This document shows positions 26,738 through 35,645 of a stretch of 64,000 nucleotides of DNA, piece after piece; the stretch's first letter is position 1; the number at the start of each line of letters is the position of its first letter. Both the position numbers and the translations under genes were made by a program. The notes beneath the pieces were generated by a model. The model saw nothing but the letters and a program-made list of their open reading frames with translations. It made no database searches and had not been told where the DNA came from. This DNA comes from Betaproteobacteria bacterium (lineage in GTDB: Bacteria; Pseudomonadota; Gammaproteobacteria; Burkholderiales; Rhodocyclaceae), in assembly GCA_020621405.1 (NCBI GenBank), contig JAHRYN010000001.1:496001-560000 (forward strand), read 5' to 3'.

Positions 26738-27295
26738 TCAATTGCGCTTCAGTTTTCCCAGCACGGCGAACGGAGACGGTCGCCCCGAATTGCCGCCATC
26801 CGGCACTCCGGGTGCCTCGCACGACTCATGCAGCGCGATCGGCGGCAGACAGAGCAGGACCTCATCCTCGACCAGCACGCTCACGTCCAGAGGCCCATCG
26901 ACCTCAAGCGCCTCGAAACTGTCGTCTTCCAGGTCCTCGTCGTTCCAGGTCTCGCCGGGAAACACCAGCCGGAAGCGCGAAACGCTCCGTACATCGATGA
27001 TCACGTCTTCCAGACAACGCTGGCACTGCCTGGGCACCGCGGTAACGACTTCGAGCGTCAGCCAGCACGCACCTTCGCCATCAACCGTTCCATCGAGATG
27101 CCATGAGAGCGAAACCCGTCCGGCGTCGCCCGAGCATTCCGCCGCCAGCCGTTCCAGCGCGGCAAGCGTCGTCGAGCCACTCAGGGTTTCGTGCGCCCGC
27201 GCAAACTGCTGCACGTCCATGCGCTGCGGCAAAGCAGAGCCGCTGCTTGCCGGAAGACCCGACTCCCCTGCATCAACGACGTCTTTCAAACTCAT
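26738..27295 (-). CDS. yceD: YceD/DUF177 family protein, 23S rRNA accumulation
   Basis: 185-residue acidic protein. The DUF177 core contains the paired cysteines LEVVTAVPRQCQRCLED (about 90-105) and a C-terminal region rich in Asp/Glu ending SPFAVLGKLK. E. coli YceD is needed for normal 23S rRNA levels. The ATG at 27295 is used here; an internal ATG at about 27220 would remove about 25 residues and is possible because neither start has a good ribosome site. Cotranscription with rpmF, about 145 bp downstream, is likely. Confidence 0.88.
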   Translation of the reverse strand: MSLKDVVDAGESGLPASSGSALPQRMDVQQFARAHETLSGSTTLAALERLAAECSGDAGRVSLSWHLDGTVDGEGACWLTLEVVTAVPRQCQRCLEDVIIDVRSVSRFRLVFPGETWNDEDLEDDSFEALEVDGPLDVSVLVEDEVLLCLPPIALHESCEAPGVPDGGNSGRPSPFAVLGKLKRN

Positions 27296-27420
27296 GTATG
27301 CGCCCAAAGCCGCAACGGGCGGAGAAACAAACCCAAAATGATACTATTTGCCAACCACTGCTGTCAAAGCGTACATCCCATACCGGTGCAAACGCCCTTC
27401 CGGGGCGCGCCCTGTCCTCC

Positions 27421-28011
27421 ATGCCCGACCATCCCCTCCCCCTGATCCTCGGTTCGTCGTCGCGCTACCGTCAGGAACTGCTGTCCCGGCTGCGCATCCC
27501 GTTCAGCGCGCATTCACCCGATATCGACGAATCGGCCATCGACGGCGAAACACCGTCCCGACAGGCGATGCGTCTTGCCCGGCTGAAGGCCGAAGCCATC
27601 GCGATACGCTTTCCGGACGCCTGCATCATCGGATCCGACCAGGTGGCTTCCTGCGAAGGCCGGCGCTACGGCAAGCCCGGCACGCGCCGGGCCGCCTGCG
27701 AACAGCTGGCGGAACTGAGCGGCAGGGCCGTGGTTTTCGACACCGCGCTGTGCGTCATCGACGCGCGCACCGGGCGCCGCCACGAGGCGAACGTTCCCAC
27801 CGAAGTGGCTTTCCGCACCCTGTCCGGCGCCGAGATCGAACGCTATGTCGAACTGGATGATCCGGTCGACTGCGCCGGCGCCGCCAAGGTCGAGTCCCTG
27901 GGCATCACCTTGCTGCAAAAACTGGCCGGTGACGACCCGACGGCGCTGATCGGCCTGCCGCTGATCCGCCTCGCCGACATGCTGCGCGACATCGGATACC
28001 GGCTGCCATGA
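27421..28011 (+). CDS. Maf-family nucleotide pyrophosphatase (YceF type)
   Basis: 196-residue enzyme expected to hydrolyse non-canonical nucleotides, by subgroup 7-methyl-GTP, giving the monophosphate and pyrophosphate. Motifs: LILGSSSRYRQELL at the N-terminus, SPDIDE, and IIGSDQVASCEG with the catalytic Asp; the IIGSDQV form matches YceF rather than YhdE. The frame is open far upstream but homology begins at the ATG at 27421. It diverges from yceD and overlaps the next gene by four bases. Confidence 0.92.
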   Translation: MPDHPLPLILGSSSRYRQELLSRLRIPFSAHSPDIDESAIDGETPSRQAMRLARLKAEAIAIRFPDACIIGSDQVASCEGRRYGKPGTRRAACEQLAELSGRAVVFDTALCVIDARTGRRHEANVPTEVAFRTLSGAEIERYVELDDPVDCAGAAKVESLGITLLQKLAGDDPTALIGLPLIRLADMLRDIGYRLP

Positions 28012-28748
28012 ATCAGGCAACGCCAAAAGGGGGCGCCAGCGGCGTGCTCTACATGCTGCCCAGCCCGCTCGACGCCTTCGCACCCTGGCCGGCCGATACG
28101 CCGCAGCAGGTGAAGGATCGGGCACATCAGCTGGACTACTTCCTGGTCGAGAGCGCCAAGTCGGCGCGCGCCACACTCAAGCGGCTGGAACATCCGCGCC
28201 CGCTGCGCGAACTGGAAATCGTCGAACTGCCGCCGGAAAAGAACGGCGGACAATTGCGCCCGCTGCTCGAACCGGTGCGCGCCGGCCGCAGTGCCGGCGT
28301 GATTTCCGACGCAGGCTGCCCGGGCGTGGCCGATCCCGGCGCCCTGGTTGCCCGCACGGCACACGCGATGGGCATCGAAGTGGTGCCGCTGGTCGGACCG
28401 TCGTCCATCCTGCTCGGCCTGATGGCGTCCGGACTGAACGGCCAGTCCTTCGCCTTTCATGGCTACCTGCCAGTCGATGATGCTGGGCGCGTCCGCACCC
28501 TGGCGAACCTCGAAAAGACATCGGCACAGCTGCGCCAGACGCAACTGTTCATCGAAACCCCCTACCGCAACCTCAGGATGCTCGACGCCATCCGCACGAA
28601 CTGCCGTGGCGACACGCTGCTGTGCATCGCCAGCGCACTGACCGCGCCGGACCAGTTCGTACGCACGCTGACGGTGTCGCAATGGAAAACGCAAGACGTC
28701 GAGCGCATCGACCGGCGCCCGACGCTGTTCCTGCTGCTGGCCGGATGA
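28008..28748 (+). CDS. SAM-dependent methyltransferase, tetrapyrrole-methylase fold (RsmI-related)
   Basis: 246-residue protein of the tetrapyrrole methylase superfamily. SDAGCPGVADPG (about 100-111) and VPLVGPSSILLGLMASGL (about 126-143) are the cofactor-binding loops also seen in RsmI, the 16S rRNA 2'-O-methyltransferase. It is shorter and diverged from RsmI, so it is probably a paralogue of unknown substrate. It is coupled to the maf-like gene by an ATGA overlap. Its TGA stop abuts the convergent sppA stop with no intervening base. Confidence 0.85.
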   Translation: MNQATPKGGASGVLYMLPSPLDAFAPWPADTPQQVKDRAHQLDYFLVESAKSARATLKRLEHPRPLRELEIVELPPEKNGGQLRPLLEPVRAGRSAGVISDAGCPGVADPGALVARTAHAMGIEVVPLVGPSSILLGLMASGLNGQSFAFHGYLPVDDAGRVRTLANLEKTSAQLRQTQLFIETPYRNLRMLDAIRTNCRGDTLLCIASALTAPDQFVRTLTVSQWKTQDVERIDRRPTLFLLLAG

Positions 28749-29750
28749 TCAGCGCAGACTGACCTTGGCCAGCGCGCCGGCGACGCTTTCACCGAGATCG
28801 GCGCCGAACTTTTTGGCAAAACGTTCGGCGATGTTCTGGTGCTGCGTGAAATCGACGATGTCGGCGGCGTGCACGACTTCACGCGCCACGTAGTCGACGC
28901 TGCCCAAGCCATCGGCCAGACCGAGTTCGATGCTGCGCGATCCGCTCCACATCAGCCCGGAAAACATCTCGGGCGTTTCCTTCAGACGATCGCCGCGCCC
29001 CTTGCGCACCACGTCGATGAACTGCTTGTGCACATCACCCAGCAGTTCCTGCGCATGCAGACGATGGCGCTCTTCCTGCGGCGAGAACGGATCGAGAAAG
29101 CCCTTGTTCTCGCCAGCGGTCAGCAGGCGCCGCTCGACGCCGACTTTCTCCATCAGCCCGGTGAAGCCGAAACCTTCCATCAGCACCCCGATCGAGCCGA
29201 CGATGCTCGCCTTGTCTACATAGATGCTGTCGGCAGCCACCGCGACGTAGTAGCCACCCGAAGCGCAGATGTCCTCGACCACTGCGTACAGCGGAGTGTC
29301 CGGATACAGGCCGCGCAGGCGGTGGATCTCGTCGTTGATGATGCCGCTCTGTACCGGGCTGCCGCCCGGACTGTTGATGCGCAGGATGACGCCCTGCGTG
29401 TTCTTGTCCTCGAACGCAGACTGCAGTGACGCAAGGATGCTTTCCGCGCTGGCTTCGCCACCCGGAGCGATGACGCCGGTCAGCTCCACCAGGGCCGTAT
29501 GCTTGCGGTGTTCGGCCTGATTGAACAGCGCGCTCCAGTCCACCAGCGCAAACATCAGGATGCCCAGATAGCTCAGGCCGACAAGCCTGAAGAAGATGCT
29601 CCAGCGGCGCTTGCGCCGCTGCTCAGTCACCGATTCCAGCGCCAGGCGTTCGATCAGCGAGCGCTCCCATGTGGGTTCGCGCTGTGGGTCGACCTGGGAT
29701 TTCGATACGGATTCGGACGCAGATGCGGACGCTGACTCGGACTCGGACAT
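28749..29750 (-). CDS. sppA: S49 signal-peptide peptidase (SppA, short form)
   Basis: 333-residue membrane-anchored protease that degrades cleaved signal peptides. The N-terminus is a Ser/Glu/Ala low-complexity stretch, then a charged linker and one transmembrane helix (about 55-73). The catalytic Ser is in ICASGGYYVA (about 170) and the Lys in DKASIVGSIGVLM (about 190), typical of the single-domain form that assembles as an octamer. It starts ten bases after the Rieske gene. Confidence 0.92.
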   Translation of the reverse strand: MSESESASASASESVSKSQVDPQREPTWERSLIERLALESVTEQRRKRRWSIFFRLVGLSYLGILMFALVDWSALFNQAEHRKHTALVELTGVIAPGGEASAESILASLQSAFEDKNTQGVILRINSPGGSPVQSGIINDEIHRLRGLYPDTPLYAVVEDICASGGYYVAVAADSIYVDKASIVGSIGVLMEGFGFTGLMEKVGVERRLLTAGENKGFLDPFSPQEERHRLHAQELLGDVHKQFIDVVRKGRGDRLKETPEMFSGLMWSGSRSIELGLADGLGSVDYVAREVVHAADIVDFTQHQNIAERFAKKFGADLGESVAGALAKVSLR

Positions 29751-29760
29751 GTTTGCTCGT

Positions 29761-30111
29761 TTACTCGACAGGTGTTGCGGGCAGCCAAACCTGCCCTTCG
29801 GATTCTTCCAGCGGCACCGGTTCAAGGCGTCCGCCACGACATGGCCCCCCTATGCACCGCCCTGTCTCGGGCGCATAGATCGCACCATGCGTGGAACACA
29901 TCAAGTATAACTTTGAAGTATCGAAGAACTCGCCATGATTCCAGTCCAGCTCTATCGGGACATGGGCGCATCGGTTGATGTAGCCATGCACGCGGCCGTT
30001 GAAACGCACGGCGAACGCCGCCTGCGGCCGCCCGCGCTGTTCGACCTCGAAGCGAACCCCTACGCCGCCATCGACCAGTTCCTGCGATGCGCAGATCCTT
30101 ACGCGTGACAT
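29761..30111 (-). CDS. Rieske [2Fe-2S] domain protein
   Basis: 116-residue stand-alone Rieske protein. The cluster ligands are complete: CAH near 48-50 and CSTH near 71-74, and the second box is followed by a GGPCRG Pro loop. No signal peptide or membrane anchor is visible, so it is likely a soluble cytoplasmic electron carrier or a redox module for an unknown oxygenase. It overlaps the HAD phosphatase by 13 bp and precedes sppA; the rluC-gph-Rieske-sppA grouping recurs in betaproteobacteria, as I recall. Confidence 0.9.
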   Translation of the reverse strand: MSRVRICASQELVDGGVGVRFEVEQRGRPQAAFAVRFNGRVHGYINRCAHVPIELDWNHGEFFDTSKLYLMCSTHGAIYAPETGRCIGGPCRGGRLEPVPLEESEGQVWLPATPVE

Positions 30112-30755
30112 GCCAGCCACTCGTCGAGTTCGCCCACCGTGGCGCAATGCGCGCGCGGCGCGACGCTGAGCAGTTCGTGCACCGGATGCGCGCCATAGCT
30201 CACCGCCACGGCATCGCAACCGGCATGTCGCGCCATCAGCAGGTCATGCGTGGTGTCGCCGATCACCAGGGTGCGCTCCGGCGCGAAGGACAGCTCGTCC
30301 ATCAGCTCGAGCACCATGTCCGGTGCCGGCTTCGACACCGATTCGTCGGCACAGCGTGTCGCCGCAAACAGGCCACCGATGCCGGTGTGCCCGAGCGCAC
30401 GGTTCAGCCCGATCCGATTCTTGCCGGTTGCGACCGCCAGCGTGTGCCCGCGGCTGCGCAGCGACACCAGCATTTCGCGGATGCCGTCGAACAGCACCAG
30501 TTCGTGGTCGCGCGCCAGATAGTGATAGCGGTACCGCCCTGCCAGTTCCTGATGACGCGAGGACGGCAGATCCGGCACGACGCGCGCGAGCGCATCGATC
30601 AGCCCCAGTCCGATCACCGAACGTGCGGTGTAGTCGTCGGGCGGCGCCACGTCCAGATCCTCGCAGGCGCGCTGCATCGCATGCACGATGGCAGCCGCCG
30701 AATCGAGCAGGGTACCGTCCCAGTCGAAGACGATCAGGTCAAACTGCGCGGGCAT
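30099..30755 (-). CDS. HAD-family phosphatase (phosphoglycolate-phosphatase-like)
   Basis: 218-residue haloacid-dehalogenase hydrolase. Motif I is FDWDGTLLDS (about 9-18), motif II AVATGKNR, and motifs III/IV KPAPDM with VIGDTTHDLLMA. This resembles Gph, which removes phosphate from 2-phosphoglycolate, but neighbouring families have similar motifs, so the substrate is not certain. It overlaps rluC by 17 bp upstream and the Rieske gene downstream. Confidence 0.88.
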   Translation of the reverse strand: MPAQFDLIVFDWDGTLLDSAAAIVHAMQRACEDLDVAPPDDYTARSVIGLGLIDALARVVPDLPSSRHQELAGRYRYHYLARDHELVLFDGIREMLVSLRSRGHTLAVATGKNRIGLNRALGHTGIGGLFAATRCADESVSKPAPDMVLELMDELSFAPERTLVIGDTTHDLLMARHAGCDAVAVSYGAHPVHELLSVAPRAHCATVGELDEWLACHA

Positions 30756-31731
30756 TCGGAACTCCAGCCTGGGCGCGCTCGAATTCGCGCGCCTGATGTT
30801 TATCGACATTGCGCATGAAACCCGACAGGTCATCGGGCAACGGCGCTTCCAGCGACAGCGGCTCACCGGTCAGCGGATGTTTCAGCTGCAGGCTGTGCGC
30901 GTGCAGGAACATCCTCGGCAGCCCCTCCTTGCGCAAGCTCTTGTTCAAACCGAAGTCGCCATATTTCTCGTCGCCGACAATCGGAAAGCCGCTGTGAGAA
31001 AGGTGCACGCGGATCTGGTGCGTGCGACCGGTCTTGATGCGCACGTCCAGCAGGCTGTAGGCTGGCCAGCGGACCAGAAGCTCGACGATGGAGTGCGCCG
31101 CCTTGCCCTCGCTGTCCACCGACACCCGCCGTTCGCCCGATTCGGTCAGATATTTGGTCAAGGCCAGCTTGATGTGCTGCACCGGATTCATCCAGCGGCC
31201 ACTCACCATCGCGTAATAGCGCTTGTCCATGCCGCCGTCGCGGAAGGCGTCGTGCAGCGCGGTCAGCGCCGAACGCTTCTTGGCGACCAGCAGGATGCCC
31301 GAGGTTTCGCGATCGAGGCGGTGCGCCAGTTCGAGCAGCCGCGCCTCGGGACGCGCGCGGCGCAGGCTTTCGATCACGCCGAAGCTGACGCCGCTGCCGC
31401 CGTGCACCGCCATGCCCGCCGGTTTGTTGATCGCCAGGAGGGCTTCGTCCTCGTAAAGGATGTCGAATTCGCGCAGCGGAATCGGCGCGGGCGTCCCCGG
31501 ATCGGCCAGCCGGATCGGCGGAATCCGGATTTCGTCGTGTTCGACCAGCCGGTAGGTCTGATCCACCCGCTTGCTGTTCACCCGCACCTCTCCCGACCGG
31601 AGGATGCGATAGACGTGACTTTTCGGCACGCCCTTGCAGATCCGCATCAGGAAGTTGTCGATGCGCTGGCCGGCTTCTTCCAGGTCGACAACATGCCGGA
31701 GCACTTTCGAAGCTTTACCCAACTCCTTCAT
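30739..31731 (-). CDS. rluC: 23S rRNA pseudouridine synthase RluC
   Basis: 330-residue enzyme that makes pseudouridines in 23S rRNA (positions 955, 2504 and 2580 in E. coli). An N-terminal S4 RNA-binding domain (AGQRIDNFLMRICKGVPKSHV) is followed by the catalytic domain with the Asp in HRLDRETSGILL (about 146) and the KxTGRTHQIR motif (about 230-240). The divergent rluC-rne arrangement equals that of E. coli. An AAGGAG sequence lies just inside the first ATG, and the ATG overlaps the stop of a small upstream ORF, so the true start could be slightly downstream. Confidence 0.95.
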   Translation of the reverse strand: MKELGKASKVLRHVVDLEEAGQRIDNFLMRICKGVPKSHVYRILRSGEVRVNSKRVDQTYRLVEHDEIRIPPIRLADPGTPAPIPLREFDILYEDEALLAINKPAGMAVHGGSGVSFGVIESLRRARPEARLLELAHRLDRETSGILLVAKKRSALTALHDAFRDGGMDKRYYAMVSGRWMNPVQHIKLALTKYLTESGERRVSVDSEGKAAHSIVELLVRWPAYSLLDVRIKTGRTHQIRVHLSHSGFPIVGDEKYGDFGLNKSLRKEGLPRMFLHAHSLQLKHPLTGEPLSLEAPLPDDLSGFMRNVDKHQAREFERAQAGVPNARAV

Positions 31732-31844
31732 TTCAAATATACTAGGGTGCGTTTTCGGTCTGATTTCACAGCAGGCGCAGTCCGGAGCACATCCAGCCCG
31801 AAGTGGTGGACGCCGGTTTCAAAGTAGTCGGTGCAGTGCTTCAT
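31728..31844 (-). CDS. Possible 38-codon leader ORF coupled to rluC
   Basis: A short reading frame begins at ATG 31844, with an AAAGG-type ribosome site about 5 bases upstream, and ends in a TGA that overlaps the rluC ATG as ATGA. The peptide (starting MKHCTDYFETG, ending LVYLK) matches no family I know. The stop/start overlap and spacing suggest a translated leader controlling rluC; there is no direct proof of expression. Confidence 0.35.
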   Translation of the reverse strand: MKHCTDYFETGVHHFGLDVLRTAPAVKSDRKRTLVYLK

Positions 31845-32107
31845 GCGGCCTTTCTTGGACAGACGAAAACCGGATAAGGGGTTAATCCCGCTCACCCAAA
31901 GTAGCGAGTGTACTGAGTAGCGCGAGTACCGTACAGGCAGAATCCCCCAGGCAGCTGCGAGAGCGCGGCTGCATTGAGAGTTGGCAGACCCCTCCACGTC
32001 CCCGTCCGTCCCCATCGAGATAGAACCCGATTGCAGCCGACACGATAGACGTTATTAATTGACGAGCGGTTTGTCCTGCCCGTGTGCGGTGCGCGCGGGA
32101 GATGTTG
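31732..32107. promoter_or_regulatory. Divergent rluC/rne control region and rne 5' leader
   Basis: 376 bp without a conventional gene. A candidate plus-strand promoter for rne is TTGCAG (32031-32036) with TATTAA (32053-32058) at 16 bp spacing. Direct and inverted copies of GTAGCG and GAGT (about 31900-31935) could fold in a longer rne transcript; E. coli RNase E controls its own mRNA through a structured leader. The rluC-proximal part holds the possible leader ORF. Confidence 0.4.
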
Positions 32108-35011
32108 ATGAAACGAATGCTCTTCAACGCGACGCAGGCAGAAGAGCTGCGCGTCGCGATTGTCGATGGCCAGAAGCTTGTAGACCTCGATATCGAGTCA
32201 TCCAGCAAGGAACAGCGCAAAAGCAATATTTACAAGGCAGTAATCACCCGCATCGAACCCAGTCTCGAAGCCTGCTTCGTCGACTATGGTGCCGATCGTC
32301 ACGGTTTCCTCCCGTTCAAGGAAGTTTCCAGGTCCTACTTCAAGCCTGATCTCGAACCCGGCCGCGCCCGCATCCAGGACGCGCTGAGCGTAGGACAGGA
32401 ACTGATCGTCCAGATCGACAAGGACGAACGCGGCAACAAGGGTGCCGCCCTCACCACCTTCATCTCGCTGGCCGGCCGCTATCTGGTGCTGATGCCGAAC
32501 AACCCGCGCGGTGGCGGTGTGTCGCGCCGGGTCGAAGGCGACGACCGCGCGGAACTGCGCGAAACCATGGATCAGCTCGAAGTGCCCTCCGGCATGAGCC
32601 TGATCGCCCGCACCGCAGGCATCGGCCGCAACGCCGAAGAACTGCAGTGGGACCTGAACTACCTGATGCAGCTGTGGACCGCCATCGAAGGCGCCGCGCA
32701 ATCGCAGACCGGCGCCTTCCTGATCTATCAGGAAGGCAGTCTGGTGATCCGCGCGATCCGCGACTACTTCCAGCCGGACATCGGTGAAATCCTGATCGAC
32801 ACCGACGAGGTGTTCGACCAAGCCTACACCTTCATGGAACACGTGATGCCGGGCAACGTGTCGCGCGTGAAGCGTTACCGCGACGACGTGCCGCTGTTCT
32901 CGCGCTTCCAGATCGAGCACCAGATCGAATCCGCCTACTCGCGTCAGGTCACCCTGCCGTCCGGCGGCGCCATCGTGATCGACCACACCGAAGCGCTGGT
33001 TGCGGTCGACGTGAACTCGGGCCGTTCGACCAAGGGCAGCGACATCGAGGAAACCGCGCTGCGCACCAACTGCGAAGCGGCCGACGAAATCGCCCGCCAG
33101 CTGCGCCTGCGCGACCTCGGCGGCCTGATCGTCATCGACTTCATCGACATGGAAAACCCGCGCGCCCAGCGCGAGGTCGAAACCCGCCTGCGCGACGCGC
33201 TGCATCACGACCGCGCACGCGTGCAGATGGGCAAGATCAGCCGCTTCGGTCTGCTCGAACTGTCGCGCCAGCGGCTGCGTCCGGCGCTGGCCGAAACCAG
33301 CTACATCCCGTGCCCGCGCTGCAGCGGCACCGGCCACATCCGCTCGACCGAATCGGCTGCGCTGCACATCCTGCGCATCCTCGAAGAGGAAGCGATGAAG
33401 GAGAACACCGGCGCCGTTCATACGCAGGTCCCGGTCGATGTCGCCACCTTCCTGCTGAACGAGAAGCGCGCCGACATCAATGCGATCGAACTGCGTCACA
33501 AGGTCAATCTGGTGCTGATCCCGAACAAGCACCTGGAAACGCCGGCGCATGAAATCACCCGCCTGCGCCACGACCAGCTGAATCTGGAAGGTGCGGCTCC
33601 GCCCTCCTACCAGATGGCCGTGAATCCGGACGCCGAAAGCTATCAGCCGCCGTCGGCCATTCCGGCCGAAGAGCGTCCGAAGCGCCAGGAAGCCGCCATC
33701 AAGCATCTGACGCCGGATCAGCCGGCACCGATGGGCAACGATCCGGTACCGTCGCCCCAGGCCGCTCCGGCGCCGGCAGCCCCGGCGGCGCGCGGGGGCT
33801 TGTTCGAGCGTATCGCATCGTGGTTCCGCGGCACCGACGCAGCGCCTGCGCCGGCACCGGCACCGACGACCGAATCCAAGCCTGCGCAGACGCGCGAGCG
33901 TGGCCCGCGCAGCGGGGAATCGGGTGAGCGCGGCCGTGGCCGCAACCGTCGCGATGGACGCGAAGGCCGAGAGGGTCGTGAAGGTCGCGAACCGCGGGAA
34001 CCGCGCGAAGCACGCGAGCCGCAGAACAAGGGTGAAGGCCGCAGCGAGGGGCCGCGCAAGCCGCGCGAACCGCGTGCGCCGGACCAGGATGGCAACGCGG
34101 CAGCCCCGCGCGAACGCCAGCCGCGCGAACCGAAGGAAGCACGCGAGCCGCGTGAGCCCCGTGAACCGCGCGCTCCGCGCGAGCGTGCAGCCAACGACGC
34201 CCGCGAACAGCAGCAGGCCGATCTGCCGCTGAATGCCACCACCACTCAGCCGGATGGCACGCCGCCGGTCGAAGGTGCCGAAGGCGCCGCACCGCGCAGC
34301 CGTCGCCGTCGTGGTGGTCGTCGCGAACGAGGCGAACGCCGTCCGGATGCAGTCGAAGGAGGCGCCATCAACGATGTCGCCGCAGTCGAAGGCGAAATCA
34401 CCGTAGCCAGCACAGCCGCCAACGAGGCACCCGCCCAGCCGGTCGTGTCCGCCGCTCCGTCGCTTCCGGCCGCAGGGGAAGTCACTGCGTCACCGGAAAT
34501 CGTCGAAGTGGTCATTGAGGAAGTTGTTCCGGCAGCAACGGCGGAAGCCGTCGTGCCAGCGGCCGAGGCTGTGGTCGTCGAAGCGGCGGCTGAAGCTGCT
34601 GTCGTCGCTCCGGTCGAGGCAGCCCAACCGGCTGCCGCCATCGAGGTGACCGAATCCGTCGCGGCAGCCGTCGAGACGCCGGCACCGTCGGAACCGGCAG
34701 CCGTCGAGCCGGAACCGATCGCTGCAAACGTGACGCCGCTGAACGACAGCAGCGAGTCCACGCTGGTTCGTGCCATGGAAAGCTTCGGTTCGGTTCCCGC
34801 TCGGGCGGAACCGGCGCCTTCAGCCGCTCCGGAGGTCGATCTGCAGAGCACACTGGCCAGCAGTGGTCTGGTACTGGTGGAGACGCAGACCAGCCTGATC
34901 GCCGACAGCGCACCGGCCATCAGCGAACAGCCGCAGGCAGGCCGCCGCCGCCGTCAGGCACCGGTGATCAGCAATGAGCCGATGCAGCAGGTGGAAACGC
35001 GCGGCGAGTAA
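32108..35011 (+). CDS. rne: Ribonuclease E
   Basis: 967-residue endoribonuclease, core of the RNA degradosome. The catalytic half includes an S1 domain (about 37-120), a 5' sensor region, the Mg-binding Asp301 ([10 protein letters not shown]) and Asp344 (VIDFIDM), and the zinc-link CPRC (Cys402, Cys405), matching E. coli spacing. From about 560 the protein is disordered: an Arg/Glu/Pro-rich RNA-binding section with [10 protein letters not shown] and REPREPREA repeats, then a long Ala/Pro/Val/Glu stretch ending in an RRRRQAP motif. I chose the ATG at 32108, preceded by GGGAG at 6 bases; the ATG at 32102 is too close. Confidence 0.97.
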   Translation: MKRMLFNATQAEELRVAIVDGQKLVDLDIESSSKEQRKSNIYKAVITRIEPSLEACFVDYGADRHGFLPFKEVSRSYFKPDLEPGRARIQDALSVGQELIVQIDKDERGNKGAALTTFISLAGRYLVLMPNNPRGGGVSRRVEGDDRAELRETMDQLEVPSGMSLIARTAGIGRNAEELQWDLNYLMQLWTAIEGAAQSQTGAFLIYQEGSLVIRAIRDYFQPDIGEILIDTDEVFDQAYTFMEHVMPGNVSRVKRYRDDVPLFSRFQIEHQIESAYSRQVTLPSGGAIVIDHTEALVAVDVNSGRSTKGSDIEETALRTNCEAADEIARQLRLRDLGGLIVIDFIDMENPRAQREVETRLRDALHHDRARVQMGKISRFGLLELSRQRLRPALAETSYIPCPRCSGTGHIRSTESAALHILRILEEEAMKENTGAVHTQVPVDVATFLLNEKRADINAIELRHKVNLVLIPNKHLETPAHEITRLRHDQLNLEGAAPPSYQMAVNPDAESYQPPSAIPAEERPKRQEAAIKHLTPDQPAPMGNDPVPSPQAAPAPAAPAARGGLFERIASWFRGTDAAPAPAPAPTTESKPAQTRERGPRSGESGERGRGRNRRDGREGREGREGREPREPREAREPQNKGEGRSEGPRKPREPRAPDQDGNAAAPRERQPREPKEAREPREPREPRAPRERAANDAREQQQADLPLNATTTQPDGTPPVEGAEGAAPRSRRRRGGRRERGERRPDAVEGGAINDVAAVEGEITVASTAANEAPAQPVVSAAPSLPAAGEVTASPEIVEVVIEEVVPAATAEAVVPAAEAVVVEAAAEAAVVAPVEAAQPAAAIEVTESVAAAVETPAPSEPAAVEPEPIAANVTPLNDSSESTLVRAMESFGSVPARAEPAPSAAPEVDLQSTLASSGLVLVETQTSLIADSAPAISEQPQAGRRRRQAPVISNEPMQQVETRGE

Positions 35012-35030
35012 TCGTCGTGTAGCAGTAATG

Positions 35031-35060
35031 AAAAGGGCCCGGTTTGCACCGGGCCCTTTT
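35031..35060 (+). terminator. Intrinsic terminator of rne
   Basis: Perfect 12-bp inverted repeat (AAAAGGGCCCGG, 6-base loop, CCGGGCCCTTTT) starting 19 bases after the rne stop. Its symmetry, with A and T tracts on both flanks, means it could also terminate minus-strand transcripts. Confidence 0.92.
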
Positions 35061-35131
35061 CATTTCAGCGCCTTATTTTTTGTTGATCCTGCAAACGGGA
35101 TCTCTACTCCCCGTTGCCCGCAACCGCTTGG

Positions 35132-35602
35132 TTACCCCAGACGCCGCTTCAGATCGTTCACCAGCCCCTCGGCCGCATCCTCGATCAGATCCAGTACGCG
35201 CTCGAAGCCGGCCGGCCCGCCGTAGTAGGGGTCGGGCACTTCATCCTCGTCGAAACGCTCGGCGTGTTGCAGGAACAGGGCCAGCTTGTGGCGCAGCTCG
35301 TCCGGACAGCTGCGCTCGAGATTGCGCAGGTTGTCGCGGTCCATCGCATAGATCAGGTCGTACTGCAGGAAATCGTCTGCACTGACCCGACGGGCACGGA
35401 TGCGCGACAGGTCCACACCGCGCGCGGCGGCCACTTCCTGCGCCCGTTTGTCGGGGCGGCTGCCCATATGGTGGGCGTGGGTGCCGGCCGATGCGACATC
35501 GACCCGCCCGCCCAGTCCGGCCGCCTCCAGCCGCGCACGCACGACGCCTTCGGCGGTCGGCGAACGGCAGATGTTGCCCATGCAGCAGAACAGGATGCGC
35601 AT
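35132..35602 (-). CDS. Low-molecular-weight protein-tyrosine phosphatase
   Basis: 156-residue cytoplasmic phosphatase. The P-loop CCMGNICRSPTAEG (nucleophile Cys at about 7, CxxxxxRS) is at the N-terminus and the general-acid loop DPYYGG (Asp at about 124) near the C-terminus; both are intact. The substrate is not deducible: there is no adjacent tyrosine kinase or exopolysaccharide operon. It lies 43 bp after ttcA on the same strand. Confidence 0.93.
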   Translation of the reverse strand: MRILFCCMGNICRSPTAEGVVRARLEAAGLGGRVDVASAGTHAHHMGSRPDKRAQEVAAARGVDLSRIRARRVSADDFLQYDLIYAMDRDNLRNLERSCPDELRHKLALFLQHAERFDEDEVPDPYYGGPAGFERVLDLIEDAAEGLVNDLKRRLG

Positions 35603-35645
35603 GTCAGCGTTCCGGGAAGCACGCGGCGGTCGGCGCATCCATCGT

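Noticed and set aside
31728-32015. 95-codon version of the ORF upstream of rluC
   Set aside because: The part above 31844 lacks a ribosome site and overlaps the rne leader; only the 38-codon end is kept, as a low-confidence candidate.
32198-33706. 502-codon minus-strand frame opposite rne
   Set aside because: Antisense shadow of the conserved catalytic half of RNase E.
33961-34200. Short repeated units inside rne suggesting a CRISPR or tandem array
   Set aside because: They are codon-level repeats encoding R-E-P and G-R-E in a disordered protein region; there are no spacers.
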